Source of the DNA: Balneolaceae bacterium
GTDB taxonomy: Bacteria > Bacteroidota > Rhodothermia > Balneolales > Balneolaceae
Assembly: GCA_007694095.1 (NCBI GenBank)
Contig: RECI01000176.1
Location: forward strand, 1-64,000
Length of the DNA: 64,000 nt
Direction of reading: 5' to 3'
This document shows, in pieces, positions 30,375-40,381 of this stretch (the stretch's first letter is position 1; every line of letters starts with the position of its first letter). Under the pieces are notes generated by a model. That model saw nothing but the letters and a program-made list of their open reading frames with translations. It did no database searches and was not told where the DNA came from. The translations under genes and the position numbers were made by a program.

Positions 30375-31793
30375 TTGAAGAGTAAAATCCACCACCTACT
30401 AATTCTTGTACTTCTTTCGGTGTATGCAGCAGGATGTGTTCGTTCTGCTAACCCTGACATAGAAAGGGGTTCTTTTTTCCAGTTCCAGGATGGTTTCCCG
30501 GAAATAAGAATGTCGTCTATCGGCCTGCTTAGCGAAACCGATGAAGCACTGATCAACATTACCACTGATATAGTTCTTGGCAGTCTTATCTATTCCACAC
30601 ACAACGATGTCCGTTCAGCGGATGTTACCCTCGAAATCCGTATCCTGGAAATTGAGGGTGATTATTCTCAAAATATTCGCAGGGATTTTTCAGTAGAATC
30701 CAGCTTTGAGGGTAGCTATCTGAGCCAGGATGTGTTTACCCATAATGAAGAAATTAAAGTTAAACCAGGGGTTTTCGAGGTGCAGGTTTCTGTTATGGAC
30801 CGATCATCAGGAAGGGCATCTACCCGGCGTGCAGAAGCTGAAATACCTGATCCGGACTATCCCCAAATAAACATTACCACGGTCAGGCTTCTTGGAAAAT
30901 CAGCCAATTCGGGTAGTGCTCAATTTTTCCCAATCACCACTTATACCGTTTCTAATGCACTCGACAGCCTGCAGTTCATATTCCAGGTAACTAACAACGA
31001 TATGGATGATCCGCTCGAAATTAACTCAAGGCTGATCCAGTTTAAAGCAGACGAATCTGCGGCACGCCCAATGAATTTTAATAATTACAGCCCATCGACA
31101 TTACCTTATCTTGGTGTGGACATGAGAAATCCTATTGAAATTGATGCTGTTACACGAAGGCTCGATCAGCCGGGCAGCGTTTTAATTGAATTCAAATACG
31201 AAATGCTTGAACGCGGCAATTACCGTTTCGAAGTCGAAACCCGGGATGAATCCGGTGATCGTGTATACAAAGCCCGTGATTTTGCAATTATGAGTGAGAA
31301 TTATCCGGCTGTTATTTCGCCAAGGGAACTTGCAGAGCCGCTTATTTACCTGATGGACCGCAGGGATCATGAGCGCATGATGAAAATACAGGATCCAGAC
31401 TCACTGAAAGAGGCAATCGACAGATTCTGGCTCACAAATGTAGGCAACATGAACCAGGCAAGAACCGTGATCAGCCTGTATTATGAGCGGGTTGAACAAG
31501 CCAACAAACAATTCACGACATTTAAGGAGGGGTGGAAAACTGACCTGGGAATGGTATACATACTATTTGGTCCGCCATGGTACGTCGACAGATTCCTGAA
31601 TACCTTTATTTGGTCGTACTCTTATGACAGGTCCGACCCCCGTTATAATTTTACGTTTGAAAGGCCGAATATGAGGAATGAATTTTTCCCGTTCGATAAT
31701 TACCTGCTGCAAAGAAATCAGGGTTATTTTAACGTACAGTACAGGCAGATACAATTGTGGCTATCAGGAGCAATTTTGACCACAAGAATATGA
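30375..31793 (+). CDS. GWxTD-domain lipoprotein
   Basis: TTG start, lipobox VYAAGC, FKEGWKTDLGMVYILFGPPWYVDRF. Confidence 0.8.
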   Translation: MKSKIHHLLILVLLSVYAAGCVRSANPDIERGSFFQFQDGFPEIRMSSIGLLSETDEALINITTDIVLGSLIYSTHNDVRSADVTLEIRILEIEGDYSQNIRRDFSVESSFEGSYLSQDVFTHNEEIKVKPGVFEVQVSVMDRSSGRASTRRAEAEIPDPDYPQINITTVRLLGKSANSGSAQFFPITTYTVSNALDSLQFIFQVTNNDMDDPLEINSRLIQFKADESAARPMNFNNYSPSTLPYLGVDMRNPIEIDAVTRRLDQPGSVLIEFKYEMLERGNYRFEVETRDESGDRVYKARDFAIMSENYPAVISPRELAEPLIYLMDRRDHERMMKIQDPDSLKEAIDRFWLTNVGNMNQARTVISLYYERVEQANKQFTTFKEGWKTDLGMVYILFGPPWYVDRFLNTFIWSYSYDRSDPRYNFTFERPNMRNEFFPFDNYLLQRNQGYFNVQYRQIQLWLSGAILTTRI

Positions 31794-31839
31794 TTCCCTG
31801 CCGGGTATAATGTCCAAATCAAGACGGTAAAAGTTTTGC

Positions 31840-32286
31840 CTATCCCTCTTCCTGTTTTATAAACGCATCAAAAACCATTAGTAAATCCTGTGCAACCTCT
31901 TCCCGCGTTCTTCCTTCGATTCGGTGGCGGGGAATCATCGCTTTCACTTTACCGTCAACAAAAAAAGCGAATGCTGGTGATGAAGGGGGGTATTCACTAA
32001 AATATTCTCTTGCCCGTGCAGTAGCTTCCTTGTCCTGTCCGGCGAATACGGTAACAAGATGGTCGGGTTTTACTTCTGCCTTATCAAGCGCGATAGACAG
32101 GCCCGGTCTTGCATTACCTGCAGCGCAGCCACATACTGAATTGATTGCCATAAGCACGGTTCCGTTGCTGTAATCCTGCATTGCACGGTCAACATCCTCA
32201 GGTGTTTTAAGTTCTTCTACCCCAACGTCGGTGAGTTCCTTTCTCATCCATGAAACATCAGGGCCAAGTCCAAATCCAAATTGCAT
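31840..32286 (-). CDS. BrxA/BrxB-family bacilliredoxin
   Basis: MAINSVCGCAAGNARP with CGC motif, FFVDGKVKAMIPRHRIEG. Confidence 0.9.
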   Translation of the reverse strand: MQFGFGLGPDVSWMRKELTDVGVEELKTPEDVDRAMQDYSNGTVLMAINSVCGCAAGNARPGLSIALDKAEVKPDHLVTVFAGQDKEATARAREYFSEYPPSSPAFAFFVDGKVKAMIPRHRIEGRTREEVAQDLLMVFDAFIKQEEG

Positions 32287-32692
32287 ATTTCTTAAGGTTT
32301 GATTTTAATAATTTAGACCAAATATAAGTATTTCCAACGTAATTCTGGCCACTCTTTTCGTCTGGATAGTCATTTCTATTCTTCGAAAAAAGTGATAGGT
32401 TACCTGTTCGTTGTACATTTTTTAATCAATATTATAGATCTGTACCAGTATCCGCATTCCCATAATCCCGTACCGGCTGTCCGGTATTATGGGTTTCCTC
32501 AACTTTTTTAAAACGGAGTTAAGGATTTATCAATACCGGATATGAAAAATGTATTTCTTTTTTTACCCATTATATGACGTATAAATAATAACAAAGACTA
32601 CCACAATAACGTTCGAAAATTCGCTGTTGTGTCACTTGTGGCCAAATAAAAAAATGATTGCACTAACATTTCCGATCAATCGTTCATAGATC

Positions 32693-33496
32693 ATGAAAAT
32701 CTATACAAACCTTCTTACTTTATTTCTATTCGCCTTCCTTGCAAGCTGTTCTGGCACGAAACAAATAACCGTTCACGATAGTGAAAGCCATATCACCATC
32801 GATGGTTCGCTTTCCGATTGGGATACCGGTGCTTCATCTTTAAACGACTCAGATGAAATTCGCTACTTTGCCACCAGGCAGGGAGATTATCTATATGTTT
32901 TTGTTGATGTTAGAAGTATTTACAAGGATTATTCCATACGTCAGATGGGAATGACTGTGTATCTGAGTAACTCGGAAGATAATCGCAGGAGTGTAGGTAT
33001 TGGTTACCCTGCGGGTACGTTTAACCTACTTCGGCAATATCCTAATGCATTTAACGGATTTACCACGGACCTGGAGTGGGGCCGAAAACCTGAAAATATT
33101 GAATTAATGACTGAACTCTCTAAAGACCTATTCTCCAGGGTGATGATTGTTGAACGGTTTGATGGCGGAAGCAGGCCCGAATTTGGTTTTGTAGAGCTTT
33201 CACAGGTAGAAATTGACGGTTTTGAAATTGCAACAGATACAGATAGAAGGTTACTTTCATTGGAAATGAAAATCCCCCTTGACGGCGGATCACTCTATAA
33301 CGTCAAGAATGAAGATCTATGGATCGGCTTCGCGATTGAACCGCCTGTTTTCAGGTTCAGAGAAGAAAACCAATCAATGTCACCACGGCAGCAGACATCA
33401 ATGTATGGGTATGGATACGGGCAGCGCCAACCCCGGCAGAGCGCAAGAAGGACAGTGCCAACACAGGAAGACTGGTTTATTTTACGCCTTAGATAA
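32693..33496 (+). CDS. Lipoprotein, CBM9/DOMON-like sugar-binding fold
   Basis: Lipobox FLASC; ITIDGSLSDWDTGASSLNDSDEIRYFATRQGDYLYVFVDV pattern. Confidence 0.55.
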   Translation: MKIYTNLLTLFLFAFLASCSGTKQITVHDSESHITIDGSLSDWDTGASSLNDSDEIRYFATRQGDYLYVFVDVRSIYKDYSIRQMGMTVYLSNSEDNRRSVGIGYPAGTFNLLRQYPNAFNGFTTDLEWGRKPENIELMTELSKDLFSRVMIVERFDGGSRPEFGFVELSQVEIDGFEIATDTDRRLLSLEMKIPLDGGSLYNVKNEDLWIGFAIEPPVFRFREENQSMSPRQQTSMYGYGYGQRQPRQSARRTVPTQEDWFILRLR

Positions 33497-33497
33497 A

Positions 33498-33532
33498 AAA
33501 AAGGCACTCAATTGCAAAACGAGTGCCTTTTT
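33498..33532. terminator. Bidirectional terminator AAAAAGGCACTC ... GAGTGCCTTTTT
   Basis: Perfect stem with A- and T-tracts between convergent genes. Confidence 0.85.
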
Positions 33533-33563
33533 AAACTTATTTGATGTGGGTATCAGCCGAATG

Positions 33564-34172
33564 TCAGATTGCGGCTTTGTAATATTCGTTCACCTGATCC
33601 CAGTTTACTACATTCCAGATCGCGTTTAGGTAATCCGGACGCCGGTTTTGGTAATTTAGATAATAGGCATGTTCCCATACATCCACTCCAAAAATAGGAG
33701 TCAATCCATCCATATACGGGCTGTTCTGGTTAGGTGTTGACACAACTCTCAATTTTCCGTTACCATCAACACAAAGCCAGCCCCATCCCGAGCCAAACTG
33801 ACCGGCTGAAGTTGCATTAAACTTATCTTTAAACTGATCGAAACCGCCAAAATCTTCATCTATGGCATCGGCAAGTGCTCCGGTTGGTGTTCCGCCACCA
33901 CTCGGCGATAATACTGTCCAGAAAAGGTTATGATTGGCATAACCGCCACCATTGTTAATGACAGCCTGCCGCTTATCTTCCGGCACTTCATCAATTCGTT
34001 TAAGGACTTCTTCAATAGGAAGTTTTGCAAATTCATGTCCATTTAGTGCGTCATTCAGTTTTGTGGTATATCCCTGATGATGCTTTCCATGATGGATTTC
34101 CATAGTTCGTGCATCAATACTCGGTTCAAGCGCATCATATGCGTATGGTAATTCAGGTAGTTTGTAAGCCAT
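33564..34172 (-). CDS. Superoxide dismutase (Fe/Mn)
   Basis: [60 protein letters not shown]. Confidence 0.96.
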   Translation of the reverse strand: MAYKLPELPYAYDALEPSIDARTMEIHHGKHHQGYTTKLNDALNGHEFAKLPIEEVLKRIDEVPEDKRQAVINNGGGYANHNLFWTVLSPSGGGTPTGALADAIDEDFGGFDQFKDKFNATSAGQFGSGWGWLCVDGNGKLRVVSTPNQNSPYMDGLTPIFGVDVWEHAYYLNYQNRRPDYLNAIWNVVNWDQVNEYYKAAI

Positions 34173-34333
34173 TTGATTTTGATTTTAATTTTTGATTTTT
34201 GTTAATCCAACACATTCAGTTGCAATGTGTTTCTCTTACTATATCTGATTTAAATAATATGAAATTCAGGTGTAATCGTTCCACTTTTTTTGTTTTTATA
34301 ACAATCCCGGGCATTAGTTGCTTGTTATCAGAC

Positions 34334-34371
34334 CTGACAGCATCCCCGGCGCTTCCCCGGGGTTCTGTCAG
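34334..34371. repeat. REP-like hairpin CTGACAGcatCCCCGG-cgcttcc-CCGGGGttCTGTCAG
   Basis: 13 paired bases in an intergenic region. Confidence 0.7.
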
Positions 34372-34664
34372 CGTCGGGTTCATGGAATGATTTCGTTACC
34401 TCACTACATTTCTGTTTTCATCGCAACACTATTGACATTTCAACGATAAAACAACGGGTACGTCATCCGACGAATCGATCCGGAATTAATCCAATTATAA
34501 TAAATAACTCATTTTTCGAAAAACTCGTCAATCACTTTACGGCATCAACATTCTGAACCAAACAAATTATCACAGAGATCACATTTCATGGTATCTTTGC
34601 AAGAAATGTAGGTGAATTTCTTCTATCTTTAATCACAGCAAATAAAAACAAGATATTTTTCCTT

Positions 34665-36125
34665 ATGAAGTATGATTACGACGTAATCGTTATCGGCAGC
34701 GGCCCGGCGGGTTTCTCATGTGCTATGCAAAGCACAAAATTTGACAAAAAAGTTCTTATTGTTGAAGCGAGCACCTATTCACTGGGAGGTTCGTGGATAT
34801 CAAAAGGGACTGTTCCGAGCAAGGCTCTGCGCGCGGCTGCCAAGCTCATTCAATCTTTCAACAAGCAGTTTGGCGATGAGAAAGGGCGAAAACCCTATGA
34901 ACGGTTTCGGATGGAAGACATCATGGAATATAAAAAACCTATTCTTGAGAGCAAGAATAAACAGGTAAAAGACGATATCATAAAAAATGAGGTGGAAACT
35001 GCGCGCGGGTGGGGGAAGATTCTGGATGCAAATACAGTTGAAGTAATCGATAACCTTAATCACAAGAAAACATTTACCACCAAAAACATCCTAATTTCTA
35101 CCGGAAGCAGCCCGTCACTACCCAAAAATTTTAACATCGATCATACAAAAATCCTTGATTACACTTCCATCATGGAGCTCACACATATTCCGCGAAGACT
35201 GGTTATCATTGGAAGCGGTGTTATTTCGATGGAATTTGCAACAATTTTTTCTGCGCTCGGCACACGAGTGGTGATCTTGAGTGACCTGCCCGGCATTCTC
35301 CCGTTTCTTGACAAGGAAATTAAACAGTATCTGATTAATATCATCAAATCCCGCAATATCCAGGTTTTCAATAACACAACCGTTTCAAAAATCGCAACGA
35401 ACGATCTTCGCACCTGTGAGGAAGTATATTTCAAAACTGAAGGCGATTCCAGGGTACAGGTGGTAGAGACAGATCATGTACTATATGTAGGCGGAAAAAA
35501 ACCGAATACAAGCGGTATTGGTCTCGAAACTATTGGTATCAAAACCAACAAAGAAGGTTTTATAAATGTTGATAAATTTTACCGCACAGCTGTACCAAAT
35601 ATTTACGCAGCCGGCGATGTTATCGGCCAGCCCTCTCTTGCATCTGTATCTTTTTTGCAGGGAAGAATTACATCAACACAAATGTTTGGAAATTTGTCAG
35701 CCGATTCTATCACTGTTGACAAAGATATCCCTTTCGGTATCTATTCCATACCAGAAATTTCCGGCATAGGCCTTACGGAAGAGATGGCAACTGAACTTGG
35801 CATCGATGTAACCGTAGGAAGGGCTTATTACGAGACCCTTACACGGGCCGATATAAATCACGACACGGAAGGTTTATTAAAACTGGTTTTCAGGACGGAT
35901 AACCTGCAGCTACTTGGTGTTCATATTTTGGGAGAACATGCTACCGATCTCGTACATCTTGGCCAAAGCGTTATGGCTCATAATGGAACCATCAAATATT
36001 TTATTGAGCGGGTATTAAATTATCCGACGTACGGTGAGGCATATAAAATTGCTGCTTTTAACGGGCTGAACAGGGTTCATAAAACTGGTGTAAAATACAA
36101 GAATGTTCTCGGACTTGGAGAATAA
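34665..36125 (+). CDS. SthA-like pyridine nucleotide-disulfide oxidoreductase family protein
   Basis: VIVIGSGPAGFSCAMQ, GTVPSKALR, IYAAGDVIGQPSLASVSFLQGR. Confidence 0.83.
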   Translation: MKYDYDVIVIGSGPAGFSCAMQSTKFDKKVLIVEASTYSLGGSWISKGTVPSKALRAAAKLIQSFNKQFGDEKGRKPYERFRMEDIMEYKKPILESKNKQVKDDIIKNEVETARGWGKILDANTVEVIDNLNHKKTFTTKNILISTGSSPSLPKNFNIDHTKILDYTSIMELTHIPRRLVIIGSGVISMEFATIFSALGTRVVILSDLPGILPFLDKEIKQYLINIIKSRNIQVFNNTTVSKIATNDLRTCEEVYFKTEGDSRVQVVETDHVLYVGGKKPNTSGIGLETIGIKTNKEGFINVDKFYRTAVPNIYAAGDVIGQPSLASVSFLQGRITSTQMFGNLSADSITVDKDIPFGIYSIPEISGIGLTEEMATELGIDVTVGRAYYETLTRADINHDTEGLLKLVFRTDNLQLLGVHILGEHATDLVHLGQSVMAHNGTIKYFIERVLNYPTYGEAYKIAAFNGLNRVHKTGVKYKNVLGLGE

Positions 36126-36155
36126 CAGGGATTCTTCACTAAACGGGTCTCAATA

Positions 36156-36863
36156 TCAAACGTAATGAATCGCTTTTTTCAGGCCCATTGAATCTTTTGG
36201 CGGGTTTTGGGGTAATGATTTAACACCTTTATTTGCTGACTGTTTTGCCGCAAGGGCAAGGGCCATTGCATCCACAATGTCGTCTTCCTCGACCTCATTT
36301 CTCCGGTAGTCCTCCTTTATTACCCTGAAAAATTCAGCAGCTATTTCTTCATGATTGGTAATGAGATCGAGCCGGTGTCTCAACCCCTTTTTTGTATTTT
36401 TCTTCTGAAAGATCTTGCCACCATTCAGGTTCATAAAAATCAGTTCCGGGTGGCTTTCAAGCAAGATCTCCTGCAAATGATCATTTTCTGTTAAAAACTG
36501 GTCCAAAATCCTGATTTTTGGTGTAATATTCCACGCCTGCAGCGTGAGTTTCTTTTCCGTATACTCATAGCTTTGCATATTCGCTTCTACGTAGGATGGG
36601 GCATGAAGTGCCGGACGAATTGGCGGGCTAAACACACTCGACGCATAATCGGCACCCAGCTTTTTTCTCAACAGTTCATCACATTCACGGGTATACACCT
36701 CATCTTCAAGTCCAATTGGCATATCGATAAAAATCCGGTCAAAAGATTCGAGAATTGCTGCTAACTCATCATCTGTACGCAGAATTTTATAGAATGGGTT
36801 TCCATCATCAAAAGTAACGGCTATCCAACCGGCTTTACAGCCGTCTATTCCGGCAGTTTTCAA
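36156..36863 (-). CDS. DUF429 domain protein
   Basis: AGIDGCKAGWIAV, IDMPIGL, DDIVDAMALALAA. Confidence 0.8.
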   Translation of the reverse strand: MKTAGIDGCKAGWIAVTFDDGNPFYKILRTDDELAAILESFDRIFIDMPIGLEDEVYTRECDELLRKKLGADYASSVFSPPIRPALHAPSYVEANMQSYEYTEKKLTLQAWNITPKIRILDQFLTENDHLQEILLESHPELIFMNLNGGKIFQKKNTKKGLRHRLDLITNHEEIAAEFFRVIKEDYRRNEVEEDDIVDAMALALAAKQSANKGVKSLPQNPPKDSMGLKKAIHYV

Positions 36864-36895
36864 TGTTTTATCAATTATTCAGTTTATTGATTTCG

Positions 36896-38677
36896 CTAAA
36901 TGTTACTTGCTACTGACTTACGCAAAGCAATATGCAATTCTTTTAATTGATGCTCATCCACAACATCCGGAGAATTATCCATCAAACTTTGAGCTTTTTG
37001 GTTTTTTGGAAACGCAATAACATCACGTAAGCTTTGGGCTCCTGCCATCAGCATAATGATCCTGTCGAGCCCGAGGGCGATGCCACCGTGTGGCGGAGCT
37101 CCATACCGGAATGCATTGAGAAGAAAACCGAATTTATTTTCTGCTTCTTCTTTACCAATACCGAGTATGCTGAACACTTTTTGCTGAAGTTCAGTATCAT
37201 GTATCCGCATAGAGCCGCCTCCTATTTCATTTCCGTTCAGAACCAAATCATACGCCCTGGCATTCACCTTCTCCGGAGATTCATCCAGCAAATGCAGATC
37301 TTCCGGACGGGGGGATGTAAACGGATGGTGAAGTGAATAATACCGCAGATCCTCACGCGACCATTCAAACAGCGGGAAATCGGTAACCCATAAAAATTTT
37401 GATTTGGATGTATCAACCAATCCAAAATCGGCACCAGCAATCAGCCGCAGGCCACCCATTTGATTATATACATCGGGATCAGGTCCGGCAAGTATAAGAA
37501 CCAGGTCCCCTTCTCCGGCGCCTGCTTTAGCGGCCATTTGCCTCATCGTATCCTCATCGAGGAATTTGCCTACACTACAGGTAATCTCTCCACCCGAATT
37601 TTTCATAAAAATCATGCCGCCGGCACCGGTTTGTGATTTCGCTTTCTCGGTAAGCCTGTCTAAAGCGCCCCTGCCTAGTGACCCTTGTCCGGGAATGGTG
37701 ATGGCAATAACACGGCCACCTTTTTCCACAGTTGACTGAAATATTTTAAAACCGGATTCTGCAACAATTTCAGATAAATCGCTTATAGGTACATCAAACC
37801 TCAGATCGGGTTTATCTGAACCATATCTGGTGATGGCCTCGCGATATGTAAGGCGCGGAAAGGGGGTTTCAACCTCAACACCCAGGTGAGTTCTCCAAAT
37901 TTCTGCCATCAACTGCTCGTGTGTGGAGTAGATGACATCTTCGTTAATAAACGACATTTCCACATCAACCTGTGTAAATTCCGGCTGGCGGTCGGCCCTG
38001 AGGTCTTCATCACGGAAACATTTCACAATTTGGAAATAGCGGTCGAAACCGGAAACCATCAATAGCTGCTTATAGGTTTGCGGGCTTTGCGGAAGGGCAA
38101 AGAAGCGGCCGGCATTAACCCGGCTGGGTACCAGGTAGTCGCGTGCACCTTCGGGGGTTGACCGCATCAGGAACGGCGTCTCAACTTCAGCAAAATGCCT
38201 GGAATGATAAAATCTACGGATGCTGTGATACACCTCAGATCGCAGCAGCAGGTTTTTCTGCATTGAAGGCCTTCTGAGGTCAAGGTAACGGTAGCGCAGG
38301 CGTACCTCTTCGTTTGTGGCAATGTCGTCTTTAATTTCGAACGGGGGAGTCTGGGCTTTCGAATAAACATTCAGATCTGTTGCCTCCACCTCTATTTCGC
38401 CCGTTTTCATGTCAGGATTGACTGTCTCTTTATCGCGGGCCAAAACCGTTCCTTTGACACCAATCACATATTCGGAGCGTAACTGTTCTGCCTGTTGATG
38501 CAAATGTTTATTAGACTCATCAAAAACGACCTGAGTAATTCCGTATCGGTCCCTGAGATCAATGAAAATCAATCCGCCAAGATCACGCCTTGTGGAAATC
38601 CAGCCATTTAAAATAACCTCCTCTCCCTTATTATTTGTACCTAATTCACCACAAGTATGGGTTCGTAACCAGCTCAT
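36896..38677 (-). CDS. aspS: Aspartyl-tRNA synthetase
   Basis: MSWLRTHTCGELGTNNKGEEVILNGWISTRRDLGGLIFIDLRDRYGITQVVF, FRDEDLRADRQPEFTQVDVEMSF, GLDRIIMLMAG; start at internal MSW. Confidence 0.96.
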   Translation of the reverse strand: MSWLRTHTCGELGTNNKGEEVILNGWISTRRDLGGLIFIDLRDRYGITQVVFDESNKHLHQQAEQLRSEYVIGVKGTVLARDKETVNPDMKTGEIEVEATDLNVYSKAQTPPFEIKDDIATNEEVRLRYRYLDLRRPSMQKNLLLRSEVYHSIRRFYHSRHFAEVETPFLMRSTPEGARDYLVPSRVNAGRFFALPQSPQTYKQLLMVSGFDRYFQIVKCFRDEDLRADRQPEFTQVDVEMSFINEDVIYSTHEQLMAEIWRTHLGVEVETPFPRLTYREAITRYGSDKPDLRFDVPISDLSEIVAESGFKIFQSTVEKGGRVIAITIPGQGSLGRGALDRLTEKAKSQTGAGGMIFMKNSGGEITCSVGKFLDEDTMRQMAAKAGAGEGDLVLILAGPDPDVYNQMGGLRLIAGADFGLVDTSKSKFLWVTDFPLFEWSREDLRYYSLHHPFTSPRPEDLHLLDESPEKVNARAYDLVLNGNEIGGGSMRIHDTELQQKVFSILGIGKEEAENKFGFLLNAFRYGAPPHGGIALGLDRIIMLMAGAQSLRDVIAFPKNQKAQSLMDNSPDVVDEHQLKELHIALRKSVASNI

Positions 38678-38778
38678 ATAAAATATATATTGATTAAATC
38701 GTAATATTATCGTTTCGTATTTAATCGCCAAAAATAAACAATCTGACAACCATTCGCTTATATGAACTGTAAAGAATT

Positions 38779-39210
38779 ATGCTGCACATCATTTTAACCC
38801 TGAACCTGTTCAGTAGTTTTTTTCTTTGCGGATTAATCTGGACCATTCAATTGGTTCATTATCCCACGTTCCATCATATCGATAAAACCAGATTTTCCAG
38901 GCATATCGCATTTCATGGTTTCAGGATTTCACTGATCGTAATTCCAGCAATGATAATTGAACTTGTTACTTCTACTGCCCTTGTACTGATTTCCATACCC
39001 TTTTTTAATTTTCACTTTGCCGGACTTATCGCTGTAATAGCCATATGGATCACCACATTCTTCGTTCAGGTACCGCTTCACAACAGCCTGTCACAACAAA
39101 GAAGTAAATACCTGATCCGTAAATTGATCCGGACAAATTGGTTACGAACTGCATTCTGGACTTTTAAAAGTTTACTTGGCATTGCAATATTATTCCTACT
39201 GGTTCCCTGA
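38779..39210 (+). CDS. Small integral membrane protein, unknown function
   Basis: 143 aa with four hydrophobic segments. Confidence 0.6.
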   Translation: MLHIILTLNLFSSFFLCGLIWTIQLVHYPTFHHIDKTRFSRHIAFHGFRISLIVIPAMIIELVTSTALVLISIPFFNFHFAGLIAVIAIWITTFFVQVPLHNSLSQQRSKYLIRKLIRTNWLRTAFWTFKSLLGIAILFLLVP

Positions 39211-39353
39211 AAACAGCTGCTATCCGGCTGGTTTTAAAATTTGGAATGATTTTTAGATAGCCTGGCATTATTTCCGGTTAGTTGTATCAGTTAATAAATT
39301 TCTGCTGCAGATAAAACCTCAAGCTCGATTTCATGCGACTACCCCGGGCAACG

Positions 39354-39381
39354 CTGCCAGGACCTTACGGACTCTGACAGG
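39354..39381. repeat. REP-like hairpin CTGCCAGGACCTTACGGACTCTGACAG
   Basis: Imperfect inverted repeat with CTGACAG tail, intergenic. Confidence 0.5.
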
Positions 39382-39511
39382 TTTTTCTAATAATCAATAC
39401 GAACCGGTTGTGGATGATGCCAATATTTAAATGATAAATATAAATTTTTCTTTACATTTTGGGAGAATGGTTTATATTCATAATTCAATTCATTTTATGA
39501 GACCATAAAGT

Positions 39512-40159
39512 GTGAAAATTATTCATATCATTATAGCGGAAGTTTTTGATATCTACAGGGCTGGCCTCAATGCTGTATTGAATGAGTATGCGAATTTCAG
39601 GGTCGTTGACAGTGTTAAAACTGCAAAGGATCTTCTGAAAGCCTACAAAAAAAATTCGAAGGCCGTTTGTATGGTTTCAAGCAGCCTCCCCGACAGCAAC
39701 ATTCATGAATTAATGAAGGAACTAAAAAAAATAAATCCCCAGGCCAGGGCAATAATTCTCACCCATTCCACTGATCTTGCACATCTGAATCAATCCCTTA
39801 AAGCAGGTATAAAAGGTTACTTAACAAAAAATGTAACGGTGGATGAACTTACGGATGTGATTCTTGTTGTTGAATCGGGCGAGCAGGGTTTCAGCAAGTC
39901 AGTGTCCCAGGCTATGATAGGCAAATATGCCGATATTACAAGAAGGGGAGGACTGCCGGGCAAGAAAACCATTACAAAAAGAGAAAAAGAAATTATGAAA
40001 CTTATTGTTGAGGGACATACGAGTGCCGAAATTGCCAAACAACTCTACATCAGCACCCGTACGGTTGAAACACACCGATCGAACCTCATGAATAAGCTTG
40101 AGCTTAAAAATACGGCGGAACTGGTACGTTTCGCGATTGAAGAGCAAAACCTGCTATAA
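39512..40159 (+). CDS. LuxR/NarL-family response regulator with atypical receiver
   Basis: C-terminal KREKEIMKLIVEGHTSAEIAKQLYISTRTVETHRSNLMNKLELKN; receiver fold with phospho-acceptor Asp replaced. Confidence 0.88.
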   Translation: MKIIHIIIAEVFDIYRAGLNAVLNEYANFRVVDSVKTAKDLLKAYKKNSKAVCMVSSSLPDSNIHELMKELKKINPQARAIILTHSTDLAHLNQSLKAGIKGYLTKNVTVDELTDVILVVESGEQGFSKSVSQAMIGKYADITRRGGLPGKKTITKREKEIMKLIVEGHTSAEIAKQLYISTRTVETHRSNLMNKLELKNTAELVRFAIEEQNLL

Positions 40160-40165
40160 ACCGTC

Positions 40166-40185
40166 TCTACGTATATATACGTAGA
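40166..40185. repeat. Perfect 20-bp palindrome TCTACGTATATATACGTAGA
   Basis: Equals its own reverse complement; 6 bp after the response regulator stop. Confidence 0.85.
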
Positions 40186-40274
40186 CAAATTACGATAAAA
40201 TACTTATTGCACAAGCCCCTTGATAAACCTATGTTAAATTTGCAAATGGGGTAATAGCCGTCTGTAGATGATAT

Positions 40275-40312
40275 TTAGCAGCATTCTTTGACCGGAATGC
40301 TGCTAATTTTTT
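40275..40312 (+). terminator. Rho-independent terminator TTAGCAGCATTC-tttgaccg-GAATGCTGCTAATTTTTT
   Basis: Perfect 12-bp stem and T-tract. Confidence 0.88.
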
Positions 40313-40381
40313 GTACACCGGTTTCCACACTTCCATTCCCGCTTAAGCTTTTCTATTTTGTGAGTAAAATAAATCACTCCG

